Shown piece by piece: positions 25,237-32,561 of a DNA stretch of 64,000 nucleotides (its first letter is position 1; the number at the start of each line of letters is the position of its first letter). This DNA is from UBA6107 sp964459385 (GTDB taxonomy: Bacteria > Chloroflexota > Anaerolineae > Anaerolineales > Anaerolineaceae). The stretch lies in NCBI GenBank assembly GCA_964459385.1, contig CAYWLG010000012.1, positions 31,693 through 95,692 on the forward strand. Direction: 5' to 3'. The position numbers and the translations under genes were made by a program. The notes under the pieces are model-generated. The model saw only the letters and a program-made list of their open reading frames with translations, made no database searches and was not told the DNA's origin.

Positions 25237-25620
25237 ATGCCCTCTCCAATGAGATTAAAAAGAATCGGCGATCGAATTCGCCAGGAAATATCAGAAATGC
25301 TCGCCAAAGGTGAAATCCGCGATCCGCGCCTGGAGGGTATTTCGATCACAGAGGTAAAAGTAGATCGTGAACTGAGCTACGCTGAGATCTTTATTTCGGC
25401 GGTGGAAGGCGAGGTTCGTTCCAAAGAAGTGATCGCCTCCCTCGAAAAAGCTTCGGGGTTCTTAAGAAAAACTTTGGCAGAAAGAATCGAATTGCGGGCT
25501 TTTCCGCGTCTGCGCTTTCACTGGGATGTCACCCCTGAGCGCGCTGATCGCATCGAAAGGATCATCGCATCGCTTCATTCTGAAGAAAAGCAGCGACATT
25601 CGGAAACTGGCAATGATTGA
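25237..25620 (+). CDS. rbfA: 30S ribosome-binding factor RbfA
   Basis: A 127-residue KH-fold protein that helps mature the 16S rRNA 5' end. The typical start RIGDRIRQEISEMLAKGEIRDPRL and the later RIELRAFPRLRFHWDVTPERADRI are present. A GGAG precedes the ATG. The last 8 nt overlap the start of nrnA. Confidence 0.94.
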   Translation: MPSPMRLKRIGDRIRQEISEMLAKGEIRDPRLEGISITEVKVDRELSYAEIFISAVEGEVRSKEVIASLEKASGFLRKTLAERIELRAFPRLRFHWDVTPERADRIERIIASLHSEEKQRHSETGND

Positions 25621-26584
25621 TGCTGAAATAAAACAACGAATCGATCAGGCGCATCGGATCGGCATCACTGCACATATTCGCCCTGATGGCGATGCAGTAG
25701 GTTCCGTGCTGGGGCTTGGCCTTTCATTGCAGGCAGCCGGCAAAGAAGTCGAGATGGTCTTGCGAGACGGTGTTTCGCAGACCTTTCGGCATTTGGTCGG
25801 CAGCGAGTCGGTAAAACATGCTTTCGCAAGTGAATGTGACCTCTACATTGCGGTCGATTGTTCAGACCTTAAACGCACCGGCGGGGTTTTGGAAGGAAAG
25901 ACGGTTGGCATCGTGATCGATCACCATGTGACCAATGAGCTGTTTGCCGAGTTGAACCTTGTGCTGCCCGAATCCGTAGCCACCTGTGCCATTCTGGCCG
26001 AAAAGCTGCCCCTGTGGGGCTACCCGATCACGACCGATGTGGCCCGGGCCCTGATGACCGGCGTGCTGAGCGATTCGATCGGTTTTCGCACCTCGAATAC
26101 TTCCTCCGATTCACTGCGCATCGCAGCCGACCTGATGGATCGCGGCGCCAACATCTCTGAACTTTATAATAAAGCCCTGATCAATCGCAGCTATGCGGCG
26201 ACCAATTACTGGGGTTATGCGCTGGCACGCTTGCAGCATGAAGACAACCTGGTCTGGACCTCTTTGACGCTGCAAGATCGAGCCGAATCTGGTTACAGCG
26301 GGAACGACGATGCCGACCTCACCAACATACTATCCAGCATTGACCCACTGGACATCGCCGTGCTTTTTGTGGAACAAAAACCTGACCTCACCAAAGTCAG
26401 TTGGCGGGCACGCCCCGGTTTGGATATCTCCGGGTTGGCGGCTTCTTTCGGGGGCGGGGGTCACTCTGCCGCAGCCGGCGCCGAGATTGCCGGTTCGCTG
26501 GAGGTTGTACAAAAACTTGTTTTATCGGCTACCAGGGAGTATCTTGAACAAACAAAAATTACTGATGGAAATATAAGTAATTAA
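25613..26584 (+). CDS. nrnA: NrnA-like bifunctional DHH oligoribonuclease/pAp phosphatase
   Basis: A 323-residue DHH/DHHA1 phosphoesterase. Metal-binding motifs are HIRPDGDAVGS (21-31), the VDCSD segment (81-85) and DHH (103-105); the DHHA1 domain ends with SFGGGGHSAAAG. Homologues degrade nano-RNA and 3'-phosphoadenosine 5'-phosphate. The start is set at the ATG that overlaps the rbfA end (8 nt); the longer open frame upstream just re-reads rbfA. Its place between rbfA and truB is the common order in Gram-positive-type bacteria. Confidence 0.88.
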   Translation: MIDAEIKQRIDQAHRIGITAHIRPDGDAVGSVLGLGLSLQAAGKEVEMVLRDGVSQTFRHLVGSESVKHAFASECDLYIAVDCSDLKRTGGVLEGKTVGIVIDHHVTNELFAELNLVLPESVATCAILAEKLPLWGYPITTDVARALMTGVLSDSIGFRTSNTSSDSLRIAADLMDRGANISELYNKALINRSYAATNYWGYALARLQHEDNLVWTSLTLQDRAESGYSGNDDADLTNILSSIDPLDIAVLFVEQKPDLTKVSWRARPGLDISGLAASFGGGGHSAAAGAEIAGSLEVVQKLVLSATREYLEQTKITDGNISN

Positions 26585-26617
26585 CCGGGTGGTAAAGAAA
26601 ATTTTGATGGAGTGTAT

Positions 26618-27529
26618 ATGATTTCAGAAGACAATTTTGACTTGAAGAATGCTATTTCGGGTGTGCTGGTCATTGACAAGCCGGTCGGAATGACTTCTCA
26701 CGATGTAGTTCAGGTTGTCCGTAAAGGTACCAACATTCGGCGCGCCGGACATACCGGCACGCTCGACCCCAGAGCATCGGGGGTATTGATCGTGCTGGTC
26801 GGCCCGGCCGTTCGCCTGAGCGAATACGTCTCAGCTTCCGATAAACGGTATCAGGCCGTGATCACGCTGGGCAAGACCACCGACACTTACGATGAAGATG
26901 GTATGCAAACATCCAGCAACCCGGTCGAGATCAGCGAAGAGCAATTTGAAAAAGAACTGATGACCTTTGTGGGCGATATTGAACAGGTTCCCCCGCCCTA
27001 TTCTGCGGTCAAAGTCAATGGGCGCAAAGCCTATGAGATGGCCCGCCAGGGCGAAGAAGTAGACCTTTCGCCGCGCATCATCAGCGTTTACTCGCTGGAA
27101 CTGCTCGAATGGGCGCCGCCTGAGGTGGTGATCGACATCTTCTGCTCTTCGGGCACCTACGTGCGCTCACTGGCACACGATCTGGGTGATCGTCTGGGCT
27201 GCGGTGCCACGCTCACTGGGCTGCGCCGCACCAAGAGCGGCCGCTTTACCCTGCGAGATGCCGTTCCGCTGCGCAAGCTCAATGAAGCCTTCGCCAACGG
27301 CACCTGGTACCAATACCTCATCCCGGCCGCCGAAGCTCTCTCCGATTGGCCAGCCGTGGAACTTTCTGTAGAACAGATGGATACCATCCGACACGGCAAC
27401 CGCATCGCGGCCGACACCTCTATCGGCAAAAAAGCGCGCGGCATCAGTGAACAAGGGGAACTGGTGGCGCTGCTTGAATTGGACGAAGCCACCAACGAGT
27501 GGCAGCCCAAGAAAGTGTTCTTCTCATAA
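26618..27529 (+). CDS. truB: tRNA pseudouridine-55 synthase
   Basis: A 303-residue enzyme that makes pseudouridine 55 in the tRNA T-arm. GVLVIDKPVGMTSHDVV and the catalytic Asp in HTGTLDPRASG (D50) are visible, with the usual KRYQAVITLG and GTYVRSLAHDLG segments and a C-terminal PUA-like end. ATG 26618 is chosen because GGAG lies 5 nt upstream; a GTG at 26612 overlaps that site. It is the last gene of the nusA operon. Confidence 0.95.
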   Translation: MISEDNFDLKNAISGVLVIDKPVGMTSHDVVQVVRKGTNIRRAGHTGTLDPRASGVLIVLVGPAVRLSEYVSASDKRYQAVITLGKTTDTYDEDGMQTSSNPVEISEEQFEKELMTFVGDIEQVPPPYSAVKVNGRKAYEMARQGEEVDLSPRIISVYSLELLEWAPPEVVIDIFCSSGTYVRSLAHDLGDRLGCGATLTGLRRTKSGRFTLRDAVPLRKLNEAFANGTWYQYLIPAAEALSDWPAVELSVEQMDTIRHGNRIAADTSIGKKARGISEQGELVALLELDEATNEWQPKKVFFS

Positions 27530-27536
27530 AAAATTT

Positions 27537-27558
27537 CCCCCTCGCAATTGCGAGGGGG
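27537..27558 (+). terminator. Terminator after truB
   Basis: A perfect 22-bp palindrome, CCCCCTCGCAA followed by its complement, 8 nt after the truB stop. The downstream T-run is weak (CTTAGTTT), so termination may be partial. Confidence 0.6.
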
Positions 27559-27582
27559 CTTAGTTTCAAAACGATTTTTCAA

Positions 27583-27594
27583 TATAATTAACCA
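27583..27594 (+). promoter_or_regulatory. -10 box of a probable leaderless transcript (ribF)
   Basis: TATAAT (27583-27588) ends 6 nt before the ATG at 27595. No Shine-Dalgarno is present. Confidence 0.6.
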
Positions 27595-28524
27595 ATGGAC
27601 TTTTTCAGCGACTTCAACGAACTCAAGATCGAACGTTCCTGGTGCACCGTCGGTTCTTTTGATGGAGTGCACCTTGGCCATCAGGCGTTGATCAAACGCC
27701 TGGTCGATGGTGCACATAACACCAACAGCCTGTCCGTGGTCATCACCTTTTCACCGCATCCAGCGGTCTTCTTTGGCCGATCCATTTCCGCCTTCACGCT
27801 GACCCGCCCCGAAGAACGCATTGAACTGCTCAAGGGGCTGGGCGTGGATCAGGTGCTCACGATCCGCTTTGACGAGCAGGTAGCCTGCTTGAGCGCAGCA
27901 GAGTTTATGCGTGGGCTGAAAAACAACCTCGGTCTGGTTCACTTTCTAGCCGGTTATGATTTTGCCCTGGGGCATGACCGCGAAGGCAATGTTAACTCGC
28001 TTAAGGCAATTGGCGATGAAATGGGGTTTCAGGTCGAAGAGATCCCCCCGGTGACCGGCGAGGCAGGTGTCATCTCTTCCAGCCGCATTCGCGACCTGCT
28101 GCACCGTGCAAAACTGACCGAAGCCAATCGCCTGCTCGGACGCCCCTACTCGCTGGAAGGCGAGGTAGTTTCTGGCGAACATCGTGGCCATAAGCTGGGC
28201 TTTCCGACCGCCAATCTCGACATTGCCCCCGACCGACTGATCCCGGCCAAAGGGGTTTACGCCTGTCGGGCACAGGTGGACGGCAAAACCTATATTGCCG
28301 TGACCAATATCGGCGTGCGCCCCACGTTTGAAAACCCGCTGCCAGAACCCCGTGTCGAACCGCATTTGCTCGATCTGGAAGGGGATCTTTACGGGCATTT
28401 TCTCAAGCTGGAACTGATCGAGTATTTAAGGCCTGAACAGGTGTTTGCTTCGCCTGAAGAGCTGATCGCACAAGTGAAACGGGATATTGAAAAGACACGA
28501 GAGGTGATCCCCCATGTCGAATGA
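27595..28524 (+). CDS. ribF: Bifunctional riboflavin kinase/FAD synthetase
   Basis: A 309-residue enzyme that turns riboflavin into FMN and FAD. The N-terminal FAD synthetase domain carries GSFDGVHLGH (20-29), TFSPHP and SSSRIRDLL; the C-terminal riboflavin kinase domain carries GHKLGFPTANL and GVYACRA. It starts a new unit with a leaderless-type promoter. The ThyX-like gene overlaps it by 11 nt, so an FAD maker and a probable FAD-dependent enzyme are co-translated. Confidence 0.95.
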   Translation: MDFFSDFNELKIERSWCTVGSFDGVHLGHQALIKRLVDGAHNTNSLSVVITFSPHPAVFFGRSISAFTLTRPEERIELLKGLGVDQVLTIRFDEQVACLSAAEFMRGLKNNLGLVHFLAGYDFALGHDREGNVNSLKAIGDEMGFQVEEIPPVTGEAGVISSSRIRDLLHRAKLTEANRLLGRPYSLEGEVVSGEHRGHKLGFPTANLDIAPDRLIPAKGVYACRAQVDGKTYIAVTNIGVRPTFENPLPEPRVEPHLLDLEGDLYGHFLKLELIEYLRPEQVFASPEELIAQVKRDIEKTREVIPHVE

Positions 28525-29932
28525 CCGCCAGATCTATCTGCTTGATCCGCAAAAGCTGCCCCCTGAAACGATTGCCGTCACCTTTGCCAAAACATCTCGC
28601 TCCCCCGAATCGTTTCGCCAGATCGCTGCCGAATTGAGCGACAGCAAAAGTGCCGAATTCAACGAAAAATGGGTGGTCGGCTACGGCCATTCCTCGGTGG
28701 CAGAACATGCAGTGCTGCATATCGCGGCCGAGAACGTTTCACGCCTGGCAATCGAATGCCTGGAGTCGAACCGCCTGGCCTCTTACACCGAAAAATCCAC
28801 CCGCTATCAAACCTGGCAGGGAGACGCCTATTATATTCCCACAGAGCTTAAAAGCTCCCCTCTGTTGGACGAGTATCAGGCTGTGTGCTGCAAACTGTTC
28901 GACACCTACAGCCAGATCATCCCCGCCGTGAGCGAAGTAATTCGCCGTTCCTGCCAGCAGAAAGAAGCAGAATCTGCAGCCGCCTGGTCACGCCGTGTTC
29001 AGTCACAAGCCATTGACGTGTGCCGCTTCGTGCTGCCGGCCGCTTCGCTGGCAAATGTGGGCCTCACCCTTAACGCCCGCGCCCTCGAACATGCACTGAC
29101 CAAGATGCTCAGCCACCCGTTGGAAGAAGTGCGCCAGATCGGCGCCGAGATCAAGGCCTGTGCCTCGCAATCCGTGCCCACCTTGCTCAAATATGCCAAT
29201 GCGGACGAGTCCCTCATCACTGTGAGCCAAACCTTCGCCCAGATGCAGGTAGAGCCCTGCCCACTCTCGACGGACTGGTGCCAACTGATCGAAACATCCC
29301 CCGACCTTGAAGAACACCTCTTTGCGGCGGTGCTCTACAAAGAGCAGAATATTGCCTACGCGCAAGCCCTAGACTGGGCCAGGCATCTCACAAGTGAAGA
29401 AAAAAAACACCTTGCCGCTGTGCTGCTCGACCCGGGCAACAAATACTCCGCGCCCGCCCGCGAACTGGAACACACGCTGTTCACATTTGATGTGCAGCTC
29501 GATCAGGGCGCCTATTATGAGGTGAAACGCCACCGCATGATGACCCTGACGCCGCAGCCGCTCACCGCTGCATTGGGGTACGCGCTGCCCAAAGCCATTG
29601 CCGAGGCAGGTGTCGCTGAACCTTACATCGCTGCCATGCGTGCCGTTCATGACCTTTACCCTAAACTGGCACAGGAATCGGCCGCGGCCGCCTCTTATAT
29701 TGTGCCCAACGCCTACAATCGGCGCTTCTTGATCACCACCAACCTGCGCAGCCTGATCCACTTCATCCAGCTACGTTCTGCTGCCAATGCCCACTTCTCG
29801 GTACGCCGCCTGGCGCAGCGCATGAAAGAAGAAATCGCTCCATTGCTCCCCTCTTTTAGCGAATTTCTGCCCGCCAACCCGGCCGAGACGTCCCACTCAA
29901 TTGAAACCCTTTTCTTTCAGACAACCCGTTAG
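28514..29932 (+). CDS. Tandem ThyX-like (FAD-dependent thymidylate synthase family) protein
   Basis: A 472-residue protein with two ThyX-like halves; single ThyX chains are about 220-250 residues. In the first half GHSSVAEHAVLHI and SNRLASYTEKSTRY (85-98) line up with the ThyX RHR-X7-S region but have SNR for RHR, keeping the Ser (S95). In the second half RHRMMTLTPQP (339-349) keeps RHR but has Pro where the motif Ser belongs. Thus neither half alone holds the full motif. Whether it makes dTMP is uncertain; the two halves may combine into composite sites, or it may have a different FAD-linked role. It overlaps ribF by 11 nt; mgtC follows after 9 nt. Confidence 0.75.
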   Translation: MSNDRQIYLLDPQKLPPETIAVTFAKTSRSPESFRQIAAELSDSKSAEFNEKWVVGYGHSSVAEHAVLHIAAENVSRLAIECLESNRLASYTEKSTRYQTWQGDAYYIPTELKSSPLLDEYQAVCCKLFDTYSQIIPAVSEVIRRSCQQKEAESAAAWSRRVQSQAIDVCRFVLPAASLANVGLTLNARALEHALTKMLSHPLEEVRQIGAEIKACASQSVPTLLKYANADESLITVSQTFAQMQVEPCPLSTDWCQLIETSPDLEEHLFAAVLYKEQNIAYAQALDWARHLTSEEKKHLAAVLLDPGNKYSAPARELEHTLFTFDVQLDQGAYYEVKRHRMMTLTPQPLTAALGYALPKAIAEAGVAEPYIAAMRAVHDLYPKLAQESAAAASYIVPNAYNRRFLITTNLRSLIHFIQLRSAANAHFSVRRLAQRMKEEIAPLLPSFSEFLPANPAETSHSIETLFFQTTR

Positions 29933-29941
29933 GAGGCAAAC

Positions 29942-30601
29942 ATGATCCCAGATCTTGAAATCCTCTTGCGCATCGGCCTGGCGGCTCTGCTGGGCATGTC
30001 GGTCGGATATGAGCGCGAACGGCAAAACCAGCCGGCCGGCTTACGCACCCACACCATTTTGGCCATTGGCGCCTGTCTGGCAATGACGATCTCCATCAAC
30101 ATCTCCGACCAATTTTCCAACTCAGGTGACCCGGCACGCCTGGCTGCCCAGGTGGTTTCAGGCATCGGTTTTTTGGGTGCCGGGGCCATTTTGCGCTATG
30201 GCACCAACGTCAAGGGGCTGACCACAGCCACCTCGTTGTGGACCATTGCCATCGTTGGGCTGGCCGTCGGAGCCGGTCATTACTTCGCCTCCATTGCCAC
30301 CACCATTTCTCTACTGATCGTGCTGGTCTTGTTGAACGTTCTCGAAAAGAAACTCATCCGTGTTTACAAAACGGTCAACGTCACCGTCACTGCCATTGGC
30401 GTGCCCGATCTGGCCGAGCAATTACAGGCAGCGCTCAAAGAACTCAAGAAGAACATCATCTCCACCGGTATTGAACATAATAATTTGACCAATTCAACCA
30501 CTGTTGCATTGGTGGTGAAGGCCATTGAGGATGAGTCGTTTGAAGATATTCAAGCCGTCATCGCCGAGATGCCGGGGGTGACGAACTTTAAGATCCTGTA
30601 G
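29942..30601 (+). CDS. MgtC/SapB family membrane protein
   Basis: A 219-residue protein with about four N-terminal membrane helices and a soluble C-terminal ACT-like domain. The MgtC signature is clear: LRIGLAALLGMSVGYERE, GLRTHTILAIGACL, and VVSGIGFLGAGAILR. MgtC-type proteins affect magnesium homeostasis and membrane energetics. AGGAGG lies just upstream of the ATG. It is likely the last gene of the ribF unit. Confidence 0.9.
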   Translation: MIPDLEILLRIGLAALLGMSVGYERERQNQPAGLRTHTILAIGACLAMTISINISDQFSNSGDPARLAAQVVSGIGFLGAGAILRYGTNVKGLTTATSLWTIAIVGLAVGAGHYFASIATTISLLIVLVLLNVLEKKLIRVYKTVNVTVTAIGVPDLAEQLQAALKELKKNIISTGIEHNNLTNSTTVALVVKAIEDESFEDIQAVIAEMPGVTNFKIL

Positions 30602-30612
30602 CGCAGAGGCTA

Positions 30613-30640
30613 TTGACACAGCCTTCTGCCTGTGTATAAT
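30613..30640 (+). promoter_or_regulatory. Promoter of trpB2 leader with internal dyad
   Basis: TTGACA (30613-30618), a 16-nt spacer and TATAAT (30635-30640). A perfect dyad ACACAG (30616-30621), N8, CTGTGT (30630-30635) fills the spacer and touches both boxes, so a repressor could bind there. The promoter is strong; the operator is inference. Confidence 0.75.
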
Positions 30641-30646
30641 AGTCAA

Positions 30647-30976
30647 AACGAATAAGCAAAGGCCGAGACGAGGACGAGTAAGTAGCGCTAGGGCGTTTCA
30701 GAGAGCAGGAGTATGGTGAAATCCTGCGCACACAGCGATACCGAATGGACCTCCGAGCTGCCAGGTGAACGCGAAAGCCAGTAACCTGAGCCGGGAGCGC
30801 CGCCGTTATGAGGGCAACGAGTATAAGCAGCCTGGCTGCCGTACTCTAACGAGTGAAGCTGGCCATCCGACCTCCGGGAGCAATCTCTGGAGGTTTTTTC
30901 GTTAAAAGTCAGCTTAACCGGGGTGGCACCGCGGATCAAACGTCCGTCCCCAGATGGGACGGACGTCATTGTTTTA
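30647..30976 (+). promoter_or_regulatory. T-box riboswitch (probable tRNA-Trp sensor) upstream of trpB2
   Basis: The leader has a T-box sequence GGGGTGGCACCGCGG (30920-30934), directly before a terminator hairpin ACGTCCGTCCC (30940-30950) with GGGACGGACGT (30956-30966) and a T-rich tail. A UGG triplet followed by ACC (30746-30748, after CCGAA) in the stem I region is a plausible specifier for Trp. A GGAGG-containing hairpin with TTTTTT near 30874-30900 may also belong to the leader fold. Uncharged tRNA-Trp should favour antitermination and turn on trpB2. Confidence 0.88.
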
Positions 30977-31024
30977 ATCGTCCGTTCCAAATCGCATCCA
31001 TTCATTATTCACAAGGAGCTGACG

Positions 31025-32398
31025 ATGGAAGAACAAACGAAATACCTCTTGAACGAAAGTGACATCCCGCATTTCTGGTACAACATCAACGCCGATTCAC
31101 CGGTTGCCCCTGAACCAGTGTTCAACCCGGCCACTAAACAGCCGGTCACTCCAAATGACCTCTCCGTGCTTTTCCCGATGGGGCTGATCGAGCAGGAAAT
31201 CAGTACCGAGCGCTATATTCCCATCCCCGAAGAGGTGCGTGATGCTTACAAGCTGTGGCGGCCTACCCCCCTCATCCGTGCCAGACGGCTTGAGAAGGCA
31301 CTGGGCACACCGGCGCATATCTACTACAAATACGAGGGGGTCTCACCATCCGGCAGTCACAAATCCAATACGGCCGTACCGCAGGCCTTTTACAACAAGA
31401 TTGCCGGCACCACTGCCATGACCACCGAAACCGGTGCCGGGCAGTGGGGGTCTGCCCTGTCGATGGCCTGTGGGTTTTACGGCCTCGACCTTGAGGTGTA
31501 TATGGTGAGGGTCTCTTACGACCAGAAACCGTACCGCCGTTATTTAATGGAAACCTACGGCGCCAGTGTCTTTGCCAGTCCCTCCACGCAAACGCAATAT
31601 GGCCGCAACCTGCTGGCGCAAGACCCTGAGAACCCCGGTTCACTTGGCATCGCCATTTCAGAAGCGGTAGAAGTGGCTGCCACCTCAGGCGGGAAGAAGA
31701 AATACGGCCTGGGTTCGGTGCTGCACCATGTGCTCATTCACCAATCGGTGATCGGCGAAGAAGCGCTCAAACAAATGGATCTGGCCAGCGAGTACCCGGA
31801 TGTGGTCATCGGCTGTGTGGGCGGCGGTTCCAACTTCTCGGGCATTGCCTTCCCCTTCCTGCGTGAGAACCTCAAAAATGGCGAGCGAGCCCGCCTGCTG
31901 GCGGTGGAACCCGATGCCACCCCTTCCCTCACCAAAGGTGTTTATGCCTTCGATTACGGTGACACTGCCGGCATGACCCCCATCATCAAGATGCACACGC
32001 TGGGGCACAACTTCATGCCGCCCTCCATTCACGCCGGTGGTCTCAGATATCATGGCATGGCCCCCACCCTGTCAGCTCTGGTCAATGCCGGGCTGATCGA
32101 GGCGGTTTCGGTCGCACAAACAAAGGTCTTTGAAGCCGCGGTGCTTTTTGCCCGCACGGAAGGCATCTTGCCTGCACCTGAATCTTCTCATGCCATCCGC
32201 ACCGCCATTGATGAGGCGCTCAAGGCAAAAGAAAGCGGAGAAAAGAAGGTGATCCTCTTCAACCTGTCGGGGCATGGACACTTCGACCTGGTTTCCTACA
32301 ACAAATATCTCAGCGGTGAACTGGAAGATTATGTTTACTCAAGCGAGGAAAACAAAGCGTTCACCACTGCCCTTCCGACCGTTGAAATGCCCGCCTGA
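31025..32398 (+). CDS. trpB: Tryptophan synthase beta chain 2 (TrpB2 type)
   Basis: A 457-residue PLP enzyme joining indole and serine to tryptophan. It is the TrpB2 form: RPTPLIRARRLEKALGTPAHIYYKYEG, then PSGSHKSNTAV with the PLP lysine K113, ETGAGQWGSAL and GCVGGGSNFSGIAFPF. TrpB2 is longer than TrpB1 and usually not linked to trpA; no trpA lies nearby, so it may scavenge indole. AAGGAG precedes the ATG at 31025. Control by a T-box with a UGG specifier fits the function. Confidence 0.95.
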   Translation: MEEQTKYLLNESDIPHFWYNINADSPVAPEPVFNPATKQPVTPNDLSVLFPMGLIEQEISTERYIPIPEEVRDAYKLWRPTPLIRARRLEKALGTPAHIYYKYEGVSPSGSHKSNTAVPQAFYNKIAGTTAMTTETGAGQWGSALSMACGFYGLDLEVYMVRVSYDQKPYRRYLMETYGASVFASPSTQTQYGRNLLAQDPENPGSLGIAISEAVEVAATSGGKKKYGLGSVLHHVLIHQSVIGEEALKQMDLASEYPDVVIGCVGGGSNFSGIAFPFLRENLKNGERARLLAVEPDATPSLTKGVYAFDYGDTAGMTPIIKMHTLGHNFMPPSIHAGGLRYHGMAPTLSALVNAGLIEAVSVAQTKVFEAAVLFARTEGILPAPESSHAIRTAIDEALKAKESGEKKVILFNLSGHGHFDLVSYNKYLSGELEDYVYSSEENKAFTTALPTVEMPA

Positions 32399-32444
32399 CC
32401 CCAAATGCTGCCAGTGAAGTAACTCTCTCTGAGCTTTCGGGAAC

Positions 32445-32477
32445 GAGCCAGCGCCTTTGTGCGCTGGCTCTCTTTTT
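32445..32477 (+). terminator. Terminator of trpB2
   Basis: GAGCCAGCGC (32445-32454) pairs perfectly with GCGCTGGCTC (32461-32470), followed by TCTTTTT. Confidence 0.9.
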
Positions 32478-32549
32478 GTTTCGGTTGTTGGCCACACGGT
32501 CCGAGATAAATTCACGGTTAATCCTCATATCCATTTGAAGATTTTTTGC

Positions 32550-32561
32550 TATGATATTCAC
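32550..32561 (+). promoter_or_regulatory. -10 box of a probable leaderless transcript
   Basis: An extended -10, TGCTATGAT, with TATGAT at 32550-32555, ends 6 nt before the ATG at 32562. No Shine-Dalgarno is present. Confidence 0.55.

Noticed and set aside
27537..27558. The 22-bp palindrome read as a protein-binding operator for ribF
   Set aside because: Its place 8 nt after truB and GC-rich stem fit a terminator better, though the T-run is weak.
31025..32398. Possibility that the gene is threonine synthase or another PLP lyase
   Set aside because: The SGSHKSNTA lysine motif, TrpB2-type N-terminal extension and a Trp-type T-box all point to TrpB2.
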